A DNA stretch of 64,000 nucleotides, taken from NCBI GenBank assembly GCA_944383695.1, contig CALWQP010000002.1:62001-126000 (forward strand). Reading direction: 5' to 3'. Source of the stretch: an uncultured Mediterraneibacter sp. GTDB lineage: Bacteria > Bacillota > Clostridia > Lachnospirales > Lachnospiraceae. Of the stretch, positions 1 through 8,300 are shown piece after piece. A program made the translations under genes and the position numbers. The notes under the pieces are model-generated. The model did no database searches, was not told where the DNA came from, and worked only from the letters and a program-made list of their open reading frames with translations. Position 1 is the stretch's first letter, and each line of letters starts with the position of its first letter.

Positions 1-555
1 TGCCGGGTCCAGGATATTTACCGGATCATTCGTGGCAAAATCCCTCAGCTCATTCCCCGTATCCCAGAGAGCATTTGCCGCCTTTTCTCCTTTTTCCGTG
101 TACAATGTCACCTGAAGGATCTCTTTCTGCCGTCTCACCATATGCGCCATAAGCTCCCACAGTTTCATGAGCAGGAGATACGCCCCGAAAGCAGCGCTGT
201 AGAACAGGCTGATATAACGCAGATAGGGTCTGAATATCAGCAGGATCCCTCCCAGAAATGCCGACACGGCATACAAAAGGATAAACGCCTTCACAAACTG
301 TGACGCGCTCCTGATCTTGAGCCCTGTAAGGATCATCACACTGTTTATCACGACATGGAATAAAATGAATTTTATTATCCCCGGAAAGGGAACGGCTACT
401 GCCGCGCAAGTCAGCAGGCTCCCGAGCGCCGCGCACAGGAAAAGGCGGCCTCGTGTCCTGCCGCACTTCAGAATATGGTCAAGCGCCAGAAGAAGCAGGC
501 TGTCCATCATGAGATTTTCCAGAAAAAATACATCTATGTACAACTCATAATGCAT
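1..555 (-). CDS. spoIIGA: SpoIIGA sigma-E processing peptidase, N-terminal part (partial)
   Basis: Read by translating the minus strand from the ATG at 555. The frame stays open to the window edge, giving 185 residues with no stop. The protein begins MHYELYIDVFFLENLMMD, the hallmark opening of SpoIIGA, and continues with about five hydrophobic segments. At the window edge it shows LWDTGNELRD, whose DTGN matches the aspartic-protease active site of the family. SpoIIGA is a mother-cell membrane protease that activates pro-sigma-E during sporulation. Upstream is AGAAAGAAGGTGGGCT before the ATG, a modest ribosome binding site. In many Clostridia spoIIGA lies directly after ftsZ; here a MerR regulator and a hydrolase sit between them. 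sigE would be expected just beyond the left edge. Confident in identity; the C-terminus is not visible. Confidence 0.9.
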   Translation of the reverse strand, partial: MHYELYIDVFFLENLMMDSLLLLALDHILKCGRTRGRLFLCAALGSLLTCAAVAVPFPGIIKFILFHVVINSVMILTGLKIRSASQFVKAFILLYAVSAFLGGILLIFRPYLRYISLFYSAAFGAYLLLMKLWELMAHMVRRQKEILQVTLYTEKGEKAANALWDTGNELRDFATNDPVNILDPA

Positions 556-593
556 AGCCCACCTTCTTTCTCCTGAAAACCGATCCGGGTATC

Positions 594-659
594 ATTATAT
601 CGCTCTTGTAAGTTGAAATTTGTCAGATGGTGACAGACGTGAAAAAATATATTTCGACA
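594..659 (-). promoter_or_regulatory. Candidate Spo0A-controlled spoIIG promoter
   Basis: On the minus strand a perfect -10 TATAAT (594-599) lies about 40 bp before the spoIIGA start. CTGACA (621-626) is a -35-like hexamer 21 bp upstream of it. TGTCGAAA (652-659, minus) matches the 0A-box core TGTCGAA. B. subtilis spoIIG is known to use an overlong -35/-10 spacer and upstream 0A boxes, and this layout resembles it. The assignment to Spo0A is inference. Confidence 0.5.
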
Positions 660-679
660 GACAGAGAAAAGAAAAAGAA

Positions 680-1120
680 TCATTTCTCATGGGCATTTTC
701 ATAAGCCCTTTTGATCTCTTCCGGCATATCTTCCGGTCTCATGAGTGCAAGACGTTCCTCATTTCCATCTCTGACCGCCTGTTCATAATACCAGCATTTA
801 TACCGGATCATATCAAGGACCCGGTTCATCCGCTGAATCTCAGCCTCCACCAGATCTTTCTGCCGGAGGAATAATTCTCTGCGCAGGGGATATGTCTCGC
901 TGCCCCGGGCACACCATTCCATAAACTGCTTGATATCCCTGATCTCCATGCCCGACTTTTTCAGGCACTCGATCACACGGAGCGCTTCGAGTTCTTTCTC
1001 CCCGAACCTGCGTATCCCGGAGGATCGCTCCATCCCCGGGAACAGCCCTTCCCTGTCATAATAGCGCAGAGTAGACACAGGCAGCCCAAACATTTCTGAT
1101 ACCTGACCAATCGTGTACAT
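680..1120 (-). CDS. MerR-family transcriptional regulator
   Basis: 146 residues from the ATG at 1120, chosen because GGAGGATAAAT precedes it; a longer reading to 1219 lacks a ribosome binding site and the family N-terminus. The protein starts MYTIGQVSEMFGLPVSTLRYYD, the typical MerR winged-helix DNA-binding domain (residues 1-70), followed by a helical dimerisation segment. No cysteine cluster of metal-sensing MerR proteins is visible in the effector part, so the inducer is unknown. The gene is divergent from the hydrolase at 1305, and a MerR-type operator-promoter lies between them. It therefore probably controls that hydrolase, and perhaps itself. Confidence 0.88.
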   Translation of the reverse strand: MYTIGQVSEMFGLPVSTLRYYDREGLFPGMERSSGIRRFGEKELEALRVIECLKKSGMEIRDIKQFMEWCARGSETYPLRRELFLRQKDLVEAEIQRMNRVLDMIRYKCWYYEQAVRDGNEERLALMRPEDMPEEIKRAYENAHEK

Positions 1121-1158
1121 ATTTATCCTCCTGTTCTTAAAAAATCCCGAAAAATACC

Positions 1159-1189
1159 TTGACCTAAAGTTAGGTTTAGGTCTTATAAT
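1159..1189 (+). promoter_or_regulatory. MerR-type promoter/operator with 19-bp spacer
   Basis: TTGACC (1159-1164) and TATAAT (1184-1189) are separated by 19 bp, the overlong spacing characteristic of MerR-regulated promoters. Inside lies a perfect inverted repeat: GACCTAAA (1161-1168), six bases, TTTAGGTC (1175-1182). The promoter faces the hydrolase at 1305. MerR proteins twist such promoters to activate them; that this MerR binds here is inference from position. Confidence 0.85.
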
Positions 1190-1304
1190 CACTTTAGCAG
1201 TGAAGCGGAAGATTGTCAAACATAAAATTCATTAAACAGGACATCTTTTCATACGGTCTCTGCAGTCACATATAAAAATACAAAAATCAAAGGAGGATAT
1301 TCAG

Positions 1305-2276
1305 ATGCAGGAAACATTAAATCTGGTCACAGAATGGGATAAGACCTTCCCGAAAAGCGAAAAGGTAAACCACAGAAAAGTCACATTCCACAACCGGTTC
1401 GGCATCACGCTGGCAGCGGATCTGTATGAGCCGAAGGATGCGAAGGGAAAGCTTCCTGCCATTGCAGTGAGCGGTCCTTTCGGAGCAGTAAAGGAGCAGT
1501 CTTCCGGGCTGTATGCACAGACAATGGCAGCCAGAGGCTTTATTACAGTGGCATTCGATCCTTCCTATACCGGCGAGAGCGGGGGAGAACCCCGGTATGT
1601 AGCTTCCCCGGATATCAATACAGAAGATTTCCAGGCAGCGGTGGATTTCCTGTCTGTTCAGGATAACGTTGACCCGGAAAAGATCGGGATCATCGGCATC
1701 TGCGGATGGGGAGGGATGGCAGTGAACGCGGCAGCCATTGACACCCGGATCAAGGCAACAGTGGCCGTCACTATGTATGATATGTGTCGGGTAAATGCAA
1801 AAGGCTATTTTGACGCCGAGGACAGCGAAGAAACGCGTTACGAGAAACGCAGAGCCTTAAACGGACAGCGGACTGCTGACTACAGAAACGGAGCTTATAA
1901 AAGAGCCGGCGGAGTGGCAGATCCCCTTCCCGATGATGCGCCTTTCTTCGTGAAGGATTACTATGATTATTATAAGACATCCCGGGGATATCACAAACGG
2001 TCACTCAACTCGAATGACGGCTGGAATATGACTTCCTCCCTGTCATTTCTCAACGCGCCTCTCCTCGCGTACAGCAGTAAGATACGCAGCGCCGTACTGC
2101 TGATCCACGGTGAGAAGGCACATTCCTGCTATTTCAGCAGAGATGCTTTTGAGAAGCTGACAGGGGAAAACAAGGAACTGATGATCATTCCCGGCGCCGT
2201 ACACACTGACCTGTATGACCGGACCGACATCATTCCTTTTGACAAGATCGTTTCTTTCTTCCGCGAGAATATGTAA
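1305..2276 (+). CDS. Alpha/beta hydrolase (dienelactone-hydrolase-like)
   Basis: 323 residues, start ATG at 1305 preceded by AAAGGAGGATATTCAG. Alpha/beta-hydrolase fold: an N-terminal beta strand region, GICGWGG around residues 137-143 as the nucleophile elbow with a cysteine where esterases usually have serine, and a C-terminal GAVHTDLYD supplying the catalytic histidine. A Cys nucleophile is known in dienelactone hydrolases and in YcjY-like proteins. The substrate cannot be told from sequence. No signal peptide, so cytoplasmic. It is preceded by a MerR operator and followed by a terminator, so it is a single-gene unit induced by the MerR protein. Confidence 0.82.
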   Translation: MQETLNLVTEWDKTFPKSEKVNHRKVTFHNRFGITLAADLYEPKDAKGKLPAIAVSGPFGAVKEQSSGLYAQTMAARGFITVAFDPSYTGESGGEPRYVASPDINTEDFQAAVDFLSVQDNVDPEKIGIIGICGWGGMAVNAAAIDTRIKATVAVTMYDMCRVNAKGYFDAEDSEETRYEKRRALNGQRTADYRNGAYKRAGGVADPLPDDAPFFVKDYYDYYKTSRGYHKRSLNSNDGWNMTSSLSFLNAPLLAYSSKIRSAVLLIHGEKAHSCYFSRDAFEKLTGENKELMIIPGAVHTDLYDRTDIIPFDKIVSFFRENM

Positions 2277-2320
2277 GGAACTCCGGCGATCAGCATACTT
2301 TTCATGAGGCGGTAAAGCAA

Positions 2321-2356
2321 AAACAGACGGTACATTTTCTGTATCGTCTGTTTTTT
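2321..2356. terminator. Bidirectional terminator between hydrolase and ftsZ
   Basis: The stem AAACAGACGGTAC / GTATCGTCTGTTTTT (2321-2333 and 2341-2355) is followed by T-rich sequence on the plus strand. It reads as a hairpin with a T-run on the minus strand as well, so it can end both the hydrolase and the ftsZ transcripts. Confidence 0.8.
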
Positions 2357-2418
2357 ATTCCATTTTTTTAGCACAAACTTATATTTTATAATTTTGTCTT
2401 TTAAAAACTTGTCCACCC

Positions 2419-3588
2419 TTATTTCTTAAAGAAATCCGGAATCTTAATGGACTGTTCTTTCACACTGCTGGACGGAGTCCTCGGCTGCAGTGTCGGCATG
2501 GTGCCTCCCTGAGACCTTGCTGCTGTCCTGTTCTCATTGTCAAGACGGCTTCTCACCGGAGAATCCCCTGACGGAAGGATGGAACCTACATTCTTCTGAC
2601 CTTCCAGCCTTGCTTTCAGCTTGGAAGCGCTGCCGCCTACATTATGTAAGCCTGTGGCAATAACAGTGATCGTACATTCATCTGACTTGGAATCATCGTA
2701 CATCGCACCGAAGATGATACTTGCGCCTTCTCCTGCCAGTTCCTGTACATAATCTGCAGCGTCTGATGCATCCATAAGAGTAATATCACCGGATACATTG
2801 ACAATGACATTGGACGCACCCTGGATCGTTGTCTCAAGCAGCGGGCTGGCAACTGCGTCTTTAACTGCCTCAAGAGCTTTGTCATCACCGCGTCCTGAAC
2901 CGATACCGATATGGGCGATACCCTTGTCCTTCATGACAGTCTGGATATCCGCAAAGTCAAGATTGATCAGTGACGGAACATTGATCAGGTCTGTGATGCC
3001 CTGGATACCCTGCTGAAGAACCTCATCCGCCTTTTTGAGCGCTTCCGGCATCGTTGTGCGTCTGTCAACGACTTCAAGAAGCTTATCGTTCGGGATCACG
3101 ATCATTGTGTCAACATTTTCTTTTAATTTATCAATTCCCGTAAGTGCATTCTGCATCCTTGTCTTAGATTCAAAACGGAACGGCTTTGTCACGACTCCGA
3201 CTGTCAGAGCGCCCTGCTCTTTTGCAATACGCGCAATCACCGGTGCTGCTCCCGTACCTGTTCCACCGCCCATACCGCAGGTCACGAATACCATATCCGC
3301 TCCCTTTAATGCCGCTGAAATCTCTTCTGAACTTTCTTCTGCCGCTTTCTCGCCCACTTCAGGCTGCGCTCCTGCGCCGAGTCCTTTTGTAAGCTTCTCG
3401 CCGATCTGCATCAGTGTCGGTGCCTTACAAAGCTGCAGCGCCTGTTTATCTGTATTCACTGCGATAAACTCCACGCCCGCGATCTGTTCGTCGATCATAC
3501 GGTTCACAGCGTTGTTCCCACCGCCGCCTACTCCGACAACAATTATTCTTGCGGCCGCTTCTGATTCGTTGGTTTTAATTTCTAACAA
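2419..3588 (-). CDS. ftsZ: Cell division protein FtsZ
   Basis: 389 residues, TTG start at 3588 with GGAGG eight bases upstream. FtsZ is the tubulin-like GTPase that polymerises into the division ring. The sequence shows [13 protein letters not shown] (about residues 18-30), the GTP-binding signature [10 protein letters not shown] (about 107-116), the T7-loop region NLDFADI, and a variable linker ending in IKIPDFFKK, which fits the C-terminal peptide that binds FtsA/SepF-type anchors. It is the last gene of the dcw cluster, has its own promoter at 3663-3691, and is followed by a terminator. Length is normal. Confidence 0.98.
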   Translation of the reverse strand: MLEIKTNESEAAARIIVVGVGGGGNNAVNRMIDEQIAGVEFIAVNTDKQALQLCKAPTLMQIGEKLTKGLGAGAQPEVGEKAAEESSEEISAALKGADMVFVTCGMGGGTGTGAAPVIARIAKEQGALTVGVVTKPFRFESKTRMQNALTGIDKLKENVDTMIVIPNDKLLEVVDRRTTMPEALKKADEVLQQGIQGITDLINVPSLINLDFADIQTVMKDKGIAHIGIGSGRGDDKALEAVKDAVASPLLETTIQGASNVIVNVSGDITLMDASDAADYVQELAGEGASIIFGAMYDDSKSDECTITVIATGLHNVGGSASKLKARLEGQKNVGSILPSGDSPVRSRLDNENRTAARSQGGTMPTLQPRTPSSSVKEQSIKIPDFFKK

Positions 3589-3662
3589 GAGTATTTCCTC
3601 CTTTGTCGTCTTATTAATTTCTTATACAACCCTTTTATTGAACGATAGAATCCAATAAGTAT

Positions 3663-3691
3663 ATAATAAAGTCTTTTCCGTAAATAATCAA
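3663..3691 (-). promoter_or_regulatory. Sigma-A-type promoter of ftsZ
   Basis: Minus strand: TTGATT (3686-3691), a 17-bp spacer, TATTAT (3663-3668), about 75 bp upstream of the TTG start of ftsZ. It would allow ftsZ expression independent of the upstream cluster. Confidence 0.55.
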
Positions 3692-3771
3692 TAGATTTTT
3701 CTTATTTTTCTGATATTTTTGCACTATTTCCATTACAGTTCACCCGACTGTTTAGAGACCGCACCCTGACA

Positions 3772-4515
3772 TCAGGCGGCGGGGACAAACCGTATGGACT
3801 CCGAGTCCGGATCATAGTTTTCAAGATGCAGTGTTCCCGCCGTATCCGGATACAGTTCTGCCAGCTTGTCAAGGATCGGCTGGACCTGCTCCAGCTTCTC
3901 TTCATAATCGCCGCTTCCGAGCAGCACTTCCACAATCCCGAAATAAACCTGGACACTCCCACCCGAACAGGACATCCGGTCCGGGGTCAGACTGCATTTT
4001 TTCAGATTTTTTGAAACTTCAACGATTTTTTCAAAAATACTATCATCTTCAACAGGAAGCTTCTTCCCCATCTCTACCTTTGCCGTGTCAAAGGTGAGCC
4101 CTTCAATATAAGGGGTTCCTTCGATCAGCTTCTTTGACCTTAACACTGCGGTTCCCATTTCGTCAAAATACAGGTATGCGCCGTCATAATCCACATACCC
4201 TGCCATTTCTTTTTCCTCAACTTTTACTTTGACTGTCCATGGATTCTTCAGGGAGACGGTCATTCTCTCCACACCTGAGGGAAGGTCTGCATCTGTAAGA
4301 TTGTATTTTGCAAGAATATATAATGTATTTACAGACAGCCTGTCATTCTGTATCCATGTAGTGATGGTGGCATCTCCATAATAAGAGTTCCCCTCCACTT
4401 CAAAGGAGCGCGTCTGAAACAGGAGCACAGCCACGCCCGCCAGCCCGGCGAGCCCCAGGATGACAGAGACCAGGATCAGCCATACTCTTCTCTTTTTGCG
4501 CTTTTTCTTCTTCAT
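3772..4515 (-). CDS. ftsQ: Cell division protein FtsQ/DivIB
   Basis: 247 residues from the ATG at 4515, selected because GAAGGAGGCATTTGG precedes it and the protein then begins with the usual basic stretch MKKKKRKKRR. One membrane segment (about residues 15-35) is followed by SFEVEGNSYYGDATI, the start of a POTRA domain, and then a beta domain. FtsQ/DivIB bridges FtsL/FtsB and the septal synthase outside the membrane. It sits between ftsW and ftsZ as usual in Firmicutes dcw clusters. Sequence conservation in this family is low, so the assignment rests on topology, the POTRA-like opening and position. Confidence 0.88.
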   Translation of the reverse strand: MKKKKRKKRRVWLILVSVILGLAGLAGVAVLLFQTRSFEVEGNSYYGDATITTWIQNDRLSVNTLYILAKYNLTDADLPSGVERMTVSLKNPWTVKVKVEEKEMAGYVDYDGAYLYFDEMGTAVLRSKKLIEGTPYIEGLTFDTAKVEMGKKLPVEDDSIFEKIVEVSKNLKKCSLTPDRMSCSGGSVQVYFGIVEVLLGSGDYEEKLEQVQPILDKLAELYPDTAGTLHLENYDPDSESIRFVPAA

Positions 4516-4564
4516 CCAAATGCCTCCTTCTGTACTTTCCGTTCCGCGTCCGTCCAGACGCGTT

Positions 4565-4670
4565 ATTCGCAAAACCGCACTCCGTGCTTACTGCGGCTGC
4601 GCCTCATCCCGCACGTCCGTTCAGCCGCGCCATTCGCAAAACCGCACTCTGTGCTTACTGCGGCTGCGCC
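4565..4670. repeat. Two 39-bp direct repeats between ftsW and ftsQ
   Basis: Near-identical 39-bp copies at 4565-4603 and 4632-4670 (one C/T difference), each starting ATTCGCAAAACCGCACT and ending GCGGCTGCGCC. The segment is GC-rich and has no open frame that looks like protein. It resembles a short intergenic repeat family; its function is unknown. Confidence 0.8.
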
Positions 4671-4699
4671 GCTGTTTTGCTCATGATCGGGCGCTCACC

Positions 4700-4763
4700 C
4701 CATGGGTATTCCGGGAGCGGAAAATTCATGCGAGCATGATTCCTTCTCCCGGAATACCCATGG
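4700..4763. repeat. Perfect 18-bp inverted repeat (large hairpin) after ftsW
   Basis: CCATGGGTATTCCGGGAG (4700-4717) is repeated in exact inverse at 4746-4763, with a 28-base loop that can itself partly pair (CATGC/GCATG). It begins 13 bases beyond the ftsW stop in the direction of transcription. There is no T-run, so it looks like a stabilising or processing hairpin or a repeat-element end rather than a simple terminator. Confidence 0.8.
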
Positions 4764-4776
4764 CTGAACTGTTATT

Positions 4777-5862
4777 TCATTCTACCAGACTTGATACACT
4801 GAGCACAAGCCCCATTTCCAAGAGGAGGAACATAACGGACGTCCCTCCGTAGCTGATAAAAGGCAGCGTGATCCCTGTGTTTGGGATGGAGTTTGTCACG
4901 ACTGCGATATTTAAGATTACCTGGATCATCATATGCGCCAGCGCGCCCGAGGCGATCAGAGCCCCCAGAAGATCTGGCGTTTTTGTAGCGATCACAAAGA
5001 GCCGCCATATCAGGATCAGGAACAGGACTATGATGATCCCAGCTCCGACAAGTCCCAGCTCTTCACAGATAATGGAAAATATCATATCATTCTGCGCTTC
5101 GGGAAGAAAGCCCAGCTTCTGTACGCTGTTCCCCAGCCCCCTGCCGAAAAGTCCTCCGCTCCCGATCGCATAAAGTCCCTGGAGTGTCTGATAACCTTTC
5201 TCGTATTTTTCCGGGTGCTGCCAGATCGCGATCCGTTCCAGGCGATAGCTCTCCATGGCCAGAAACACTGCCATAAATGCGATTCCCACGCTTCCCATCC
5301 ATATGAACTGGGAGTATTTTGGACTTGCCACAAAGATAATGACCACCGCGATACCTAGGATGATGATCGCGGTGCTTAGGTTGCTGGCCCCCACCAGTCC
5401 TGCCACAGGGAGAACCGGCAGCATCATGAGCACGAGCGTCCTGAACTTGTGCATCTGCCGGACATTCCTGCTCACAAGCCACGCCAGGAAAAGTATGACC
5501 GCCACTTTTGCGAACTCTGAGGGCTGAAAAGAAACCGGGCCCAAAGACAGCCATCTTTTGGACCCGTTATATTCATCGCCAAAGAGCATTACCGCAACAG
5601 AGAGCGCGATCGCCATAAGATATCCCGGAACTGCCAGGGGGAGCCATTTATGATAGTCGATCCGCGCGATGATGACCATGCCGAGCAGCCCGAGAATGGT
5701 GGCAAATCCCTGTTTTTTCAGATAATACAGAGAATCATGGAACTTCACCCTGCCATTATACGCGCTGGTGCTGTAAAGCACAGCAAGCCCGATCACCACA
5801 AGGATCAGAATCACTGCCAGCAGCGTCTCGTCAAACCGTCTCTTCCTTTTGGAACGCTCCAA
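4777..5862 (-). CDS. ftsW: SEDS-family peptidoglycan glycosyltransferase FtsW/SpoVE
   Basis: 361 residues, TTG start at 5862 with GGAG five bases before. About ten membrane helices. Family motifs include LAVLYSTSAYN near the N-terminus, GSKRWLSLGPVSFQPSEFAKVA (shown here only as landmarks GSKRW and QPSEFAK), YQTLQGLYAIGSGG, and PFISYGGTS near the C-terminus. SEDS proteins polymerise lipid II glycan strands with a partner class B PBP; two such PBPs are encoded upstream in the same cluster. It could act in vegetative division (FtsW) or spore cortex synthesis (SpoVE); the sequence alone does not separate these. It follows murD by 13 bp, so the two are co-transcribed. Confidence 0.92.
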   Translation of the reverse strand: MERSKRKRRFDETLLAVILILVVIGLAVLYSTSAYNGRVKFHDSLYYLKKQGFATILGLLGMVIIARIDYHKWLPLAVPGYLMAIALSVAVMLFGDEYNGSKRWLSLGPVSFQPSEFAKVAVILFLAWLVSRNVRQMHKFRTLVLMMLPVLPVAGLVGASNLSTAIIILGIAVVIIFVASPKYSQFIWMGSVGIAFMAVFLAMESYRLERIAIWQHPEKYEKGYQTLQGLYAIGSGGLFGRGLGNSVQKLGFLPEAQNDMIFSIICEELGLVGAGIIIVLFLILIWRLFVIATKTPDLLGALIASGALAHMMIQVILNIAVVTNSIPNTGITLPFISYGGTSVMFLLLEMGLVLSVSSLVE

Positions 5863-5875
5863 TAAACTCCACTCC

Positions 5876-7285
5876 CTACAACTGTTTTACAAGTTCTTTG
5901 AATTTATCTCCGCGTTCCTCATAATTTTTAAACATGCCCCAGCTTGCGCATGCGGGCGAGAGAAGCACCGCGTCTCCAGGCTGCGCATATTCCACACATT
6001 TGTTGAAGGCTTCTTCAAAAGTATCCGCCATCACGATATCTTTAAAGCCGAGTTTCTCTGCTGCCCCGGCAATCTTTTCCCGGGTAGCCCCAATCAGGAC
6101 CAGCTTTTTTACCTTTCCGTCAAACGCCTGGATCCATTCATCATAGGAAGATTCCTTGTCATATCCTCCACCGATCAATACCGTCGGACGGCTCATGGCC
6201 CGAATTCCCCGGATCGCCGCGTCCGGATTCGTACCTTTGGAATCATTATAATAAGCGACCCCATTTTTCTCAGCCACAAACTCGATCCGGTGTTCCACGC
6301 CTGCGAATTCTTTTAATGTCCTGCGTATAATGTCCATCGGCGTGCCGTAGGCGCAAGCCATCGCCACTGCCGCCATCGCATTTTCATAATTGTGTGTCCC
6401 GAGGATCTGCAGCTCGCTTACATCGCAGACCGGGATCGTCTCATTTACGGCGCACACGATGGTAGTTCCATCCAGGTACACACCTCTATTAAGTTTACGC
6501 CGGCTGCTGAAATATAGAACATCAGCAGGCACTTTTTCTCCGAATCCCCTGAGGACTTCATCCTCATAATTAAGCACGCAGACATCGTCCTTTGTCTGGT
6601 TCTCCGCGATCCTCTCCTTTGCCGCAATGTATGCTTCCATCGTATGATGGCGGTTCAAATGGTCGGGCGTGATATTCAGGATGGCGCTGACCTTCGGGCG
6701 GAACGTATGTACTGTCTCCAGCTGGAAGCTGCTCATCTCCGCCACGATCACTGAATCATCCGTTGTCTCAGGCACGATGCTTGTGTAGGGATTACCGATA
6801 TTTCCCACTACGAACGTGCTCTCTTTCCAGTTTGCCATGATCTGGCCGAGCAACGCAGTTGTCGTTGTCTTTCCATTCGTCCCTGTAATGGCGAGGACAT
6901 CGCCTTTTCCCAGCGCATAGGCAAGCTCGATCTCGCCCCACACAGGGATTCCTGCCGCCCTCATCTTGTCCACCACCGGAAGGTCTGTGGGAACTCCAGG
7001 ACTCATCACTGTCAGGGAAAGCTGCTCAAGAAGTTCTTCCGGAAATCTGCCAAGAACGACCTGAAGTCGGACGGCCTCCGATACGGTTCCTGACGCAGCT
7101 TCTGATGCGGTTTTTTCTCCCGCCGGCAGCTTATCTGTGATTTTTTTCATGATTTCTTCTGCCTTCAGGTTCTCGTTCCCATCGTACAGCACCACCTGCG
7201 TGCTTTCCCGCAGCAAAAGGCAGGCCGCCGACTCTCCGCTGATCCCCGAACCAAATACGAGTACTTTTTTCCCTTTCATTTCCAT
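5876..7285 (-). CDS. murD: UDP-N-acetylmuramoylalanine--D-glutamate ligase MurD
   Basis: 469 residues. MurD adds D-glutamate to UDP-MurNAc-L-Ala in the cytoplasm. Visible: the N-terminal Rossmann motif VLVFGSGISGESAA, the ATP-binding loop TGTNGKTTTTALLG (about residue 133-146), the central ligase segment with NITPDHLNRH, and the C-terminal domain with YNDSKGTNPDAA. An unusual Ala/Glu/Ser-rich insert (around residues 53-70, EKTASEAASGTVSEA) extends the N-terminal domain. The stop of mraY overlaps the ribosome-binding region GGGGGTATAGAACA, so translation is coupled. Two in-frame ATGs (7285, 7279) are possible. Confidence 0.96.
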   Translation of the reverse strand: MEMKGKKVLVFGSGISGESAACLLLRESTQVVLYDGNENLKAEEIMKKITDKLPAGEKTASEAASGTVSEAVRLQVVLGRFPEELLEQLSLTVMSPGVPTDLPVVDKMRAAGIPVWGEIELAYALGKGDVLAITGTNGKTTTTALLGQIMANWKESTFVVGNIGNPYTSIVPETTDDSVIVAEMSSFQLETVHTFRPKVSAILNITPDHLNRHHTMEAYIAAKERIAENQTKDDVCVLNYEDEVLRGFGEKVPADVLYFSSRRKLNRGVYLDGTTIVCAVNETIPVCDVSELQILGTHNYENAMAAVAMACAYGTPMDIIRRTLKEFAGVEHRIEFVAEKNGVAYYNDSKGTNPDAAIRGIRAMSRPTVLIGGGYDKESSYDEWIQAFDGKVKKLVLIGATREKIAGAAEKLGFKDIVMADTFEEAFNKCVEYAQPGDAVLLSPACASWGMFKNYEERGDKFKELVKQL

Positions 7286-7289
7286 TGTT

Positions 7290-8246
7290 CTATACCCCCA
7301 TTAACGCGATCAGGCAAAGGAGCGCCGTGATGATAGAAAATACGGCCACCACTCTTGTCTCCGACCACCCGCACAACTCAAAGTGATGATGGATCGGCGC
7401 CATCTTAAATATCCGCTTCCCGCCAGTCTTCTTAAAATAGGTAACCTGGATCATAACGGAAGCCACTTCTACCAGATAGATAAATCCCACGATGATAATA
7501 AACAGCGGCATCTGGAGCATATAAGCCGTACCTGCCACAAACCCTCCAAGGGCGAGGGATCCGGTATCTCCCATAAAAACACTGGCCGGATATACATTAA
7601 AGAGCAGGAAGCCAAGCAGCGCTCCTACCACCGCGCAGGTGACCGGTTCGATGCCGCTCTTTGTCCCGATGGCGACCACGGTAAAAAATGTAGCCACAAG
7701 GACAGTCACGCTGGAGGCAAGACCATCCAGGCCATCCGTGAAATTGGTGCCGTTGACCGTTCCGATCACAGCTACGAACAGGACAGGGACCGCCACCCAG
7801 CCAAGGTCCAGGTAATACCCGCCGGAAAAAGGCACCAGCATGGTCAGGGGAATATTTGCCACCTCCACCAGATAGAACGCAAATATCGCCGTGACCACGA
7901 TCTGGAGAGCCATTTTCTGTGCGGGCATCAAGCCGTCAGAACGCTTCAGGACCACTTTCAAATAGTCATCCAGGAACCCGATAAGACCGAATGCAACCGT
8001 CAGGAACAGAATGGGAATGATCTTCGGATAGTCCTTTACATAGAACAGGGAAGTCACGATCACCGAAACAAGGATGATGATACCGCCCATGGTCGGCGTG
8101 CCCGCTTTTTTTAAATGGGACTGCACGCCTTCCACCCGCTCCGTCTGTTTCATCTTCAGTTTCCGCAAAAAAGGAATGATCACCGGCCCCAGAACAAGGC
8201 TTATGGCAAACGATATCAGCACCGGTATCACTACATGACTACTCAT
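7290..8246 (-). CDS. mraY: Phospho-N-acetylmuramoyl-pentapeptide transferase MraY
   Basis: 318 residues, about ten membrane helices. MraY transfers phospho-MurNAc-pentapeptide to undecaprenyl phosphate to make lipid I. Family marks: GTPTMGGI, FGLIGFLDDYLKV with the catalytic aspartates, NGTNFTDGLDGLA, VFMGDTGSLALGG, and the MAPIHHHFELCGW histidine motif near the C-terminus. Located between the second PBP and murD in the dcw cluster, with about 54 bp to the PBP gene. Length and motifs are typical. Confidence 0.98.
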   Translation of the reverse strand: MSSHVVIPVLISFAISLVLGPVIIPFLRKLKMKQTERVEGVQSHLKKAGTPTMGGIIILVSVIVTSLFYVKDYPKIIPILFLTVAFGLIGFLDDYLKVVLKRSDGLMPAQKMALQIVVTAIFAFYLVEVANIPLTMLVPFSGGYYLDLGWVAVPVLFVAVIGTVNGTNFTDGLDGLASSVTVLVATFFTVVAIGTKSGIEPVTCAVVGALLGFLLFNVYPASVFMGDTGSLALGGFVAGTAYMLQMPLFIIIVGFIYLVEVASVMIQVTYFKKTGGKRIFKMAPIHHHFELCGWSETRVVAVFSIITALLCLIALMGV

Positions 8247-8300
8247 AAATCCACCTCTTCATCTCTTTCGTTTCTCAACCTGTTTAGTATAAACCATGAC

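Noticed and set aside
50-466. 138-codon minus-strand frame at the left end
   Set aside because: Low-complexity, Arg/Pro-rich; the overlapping frame from 555 encodes SpoIIGA.
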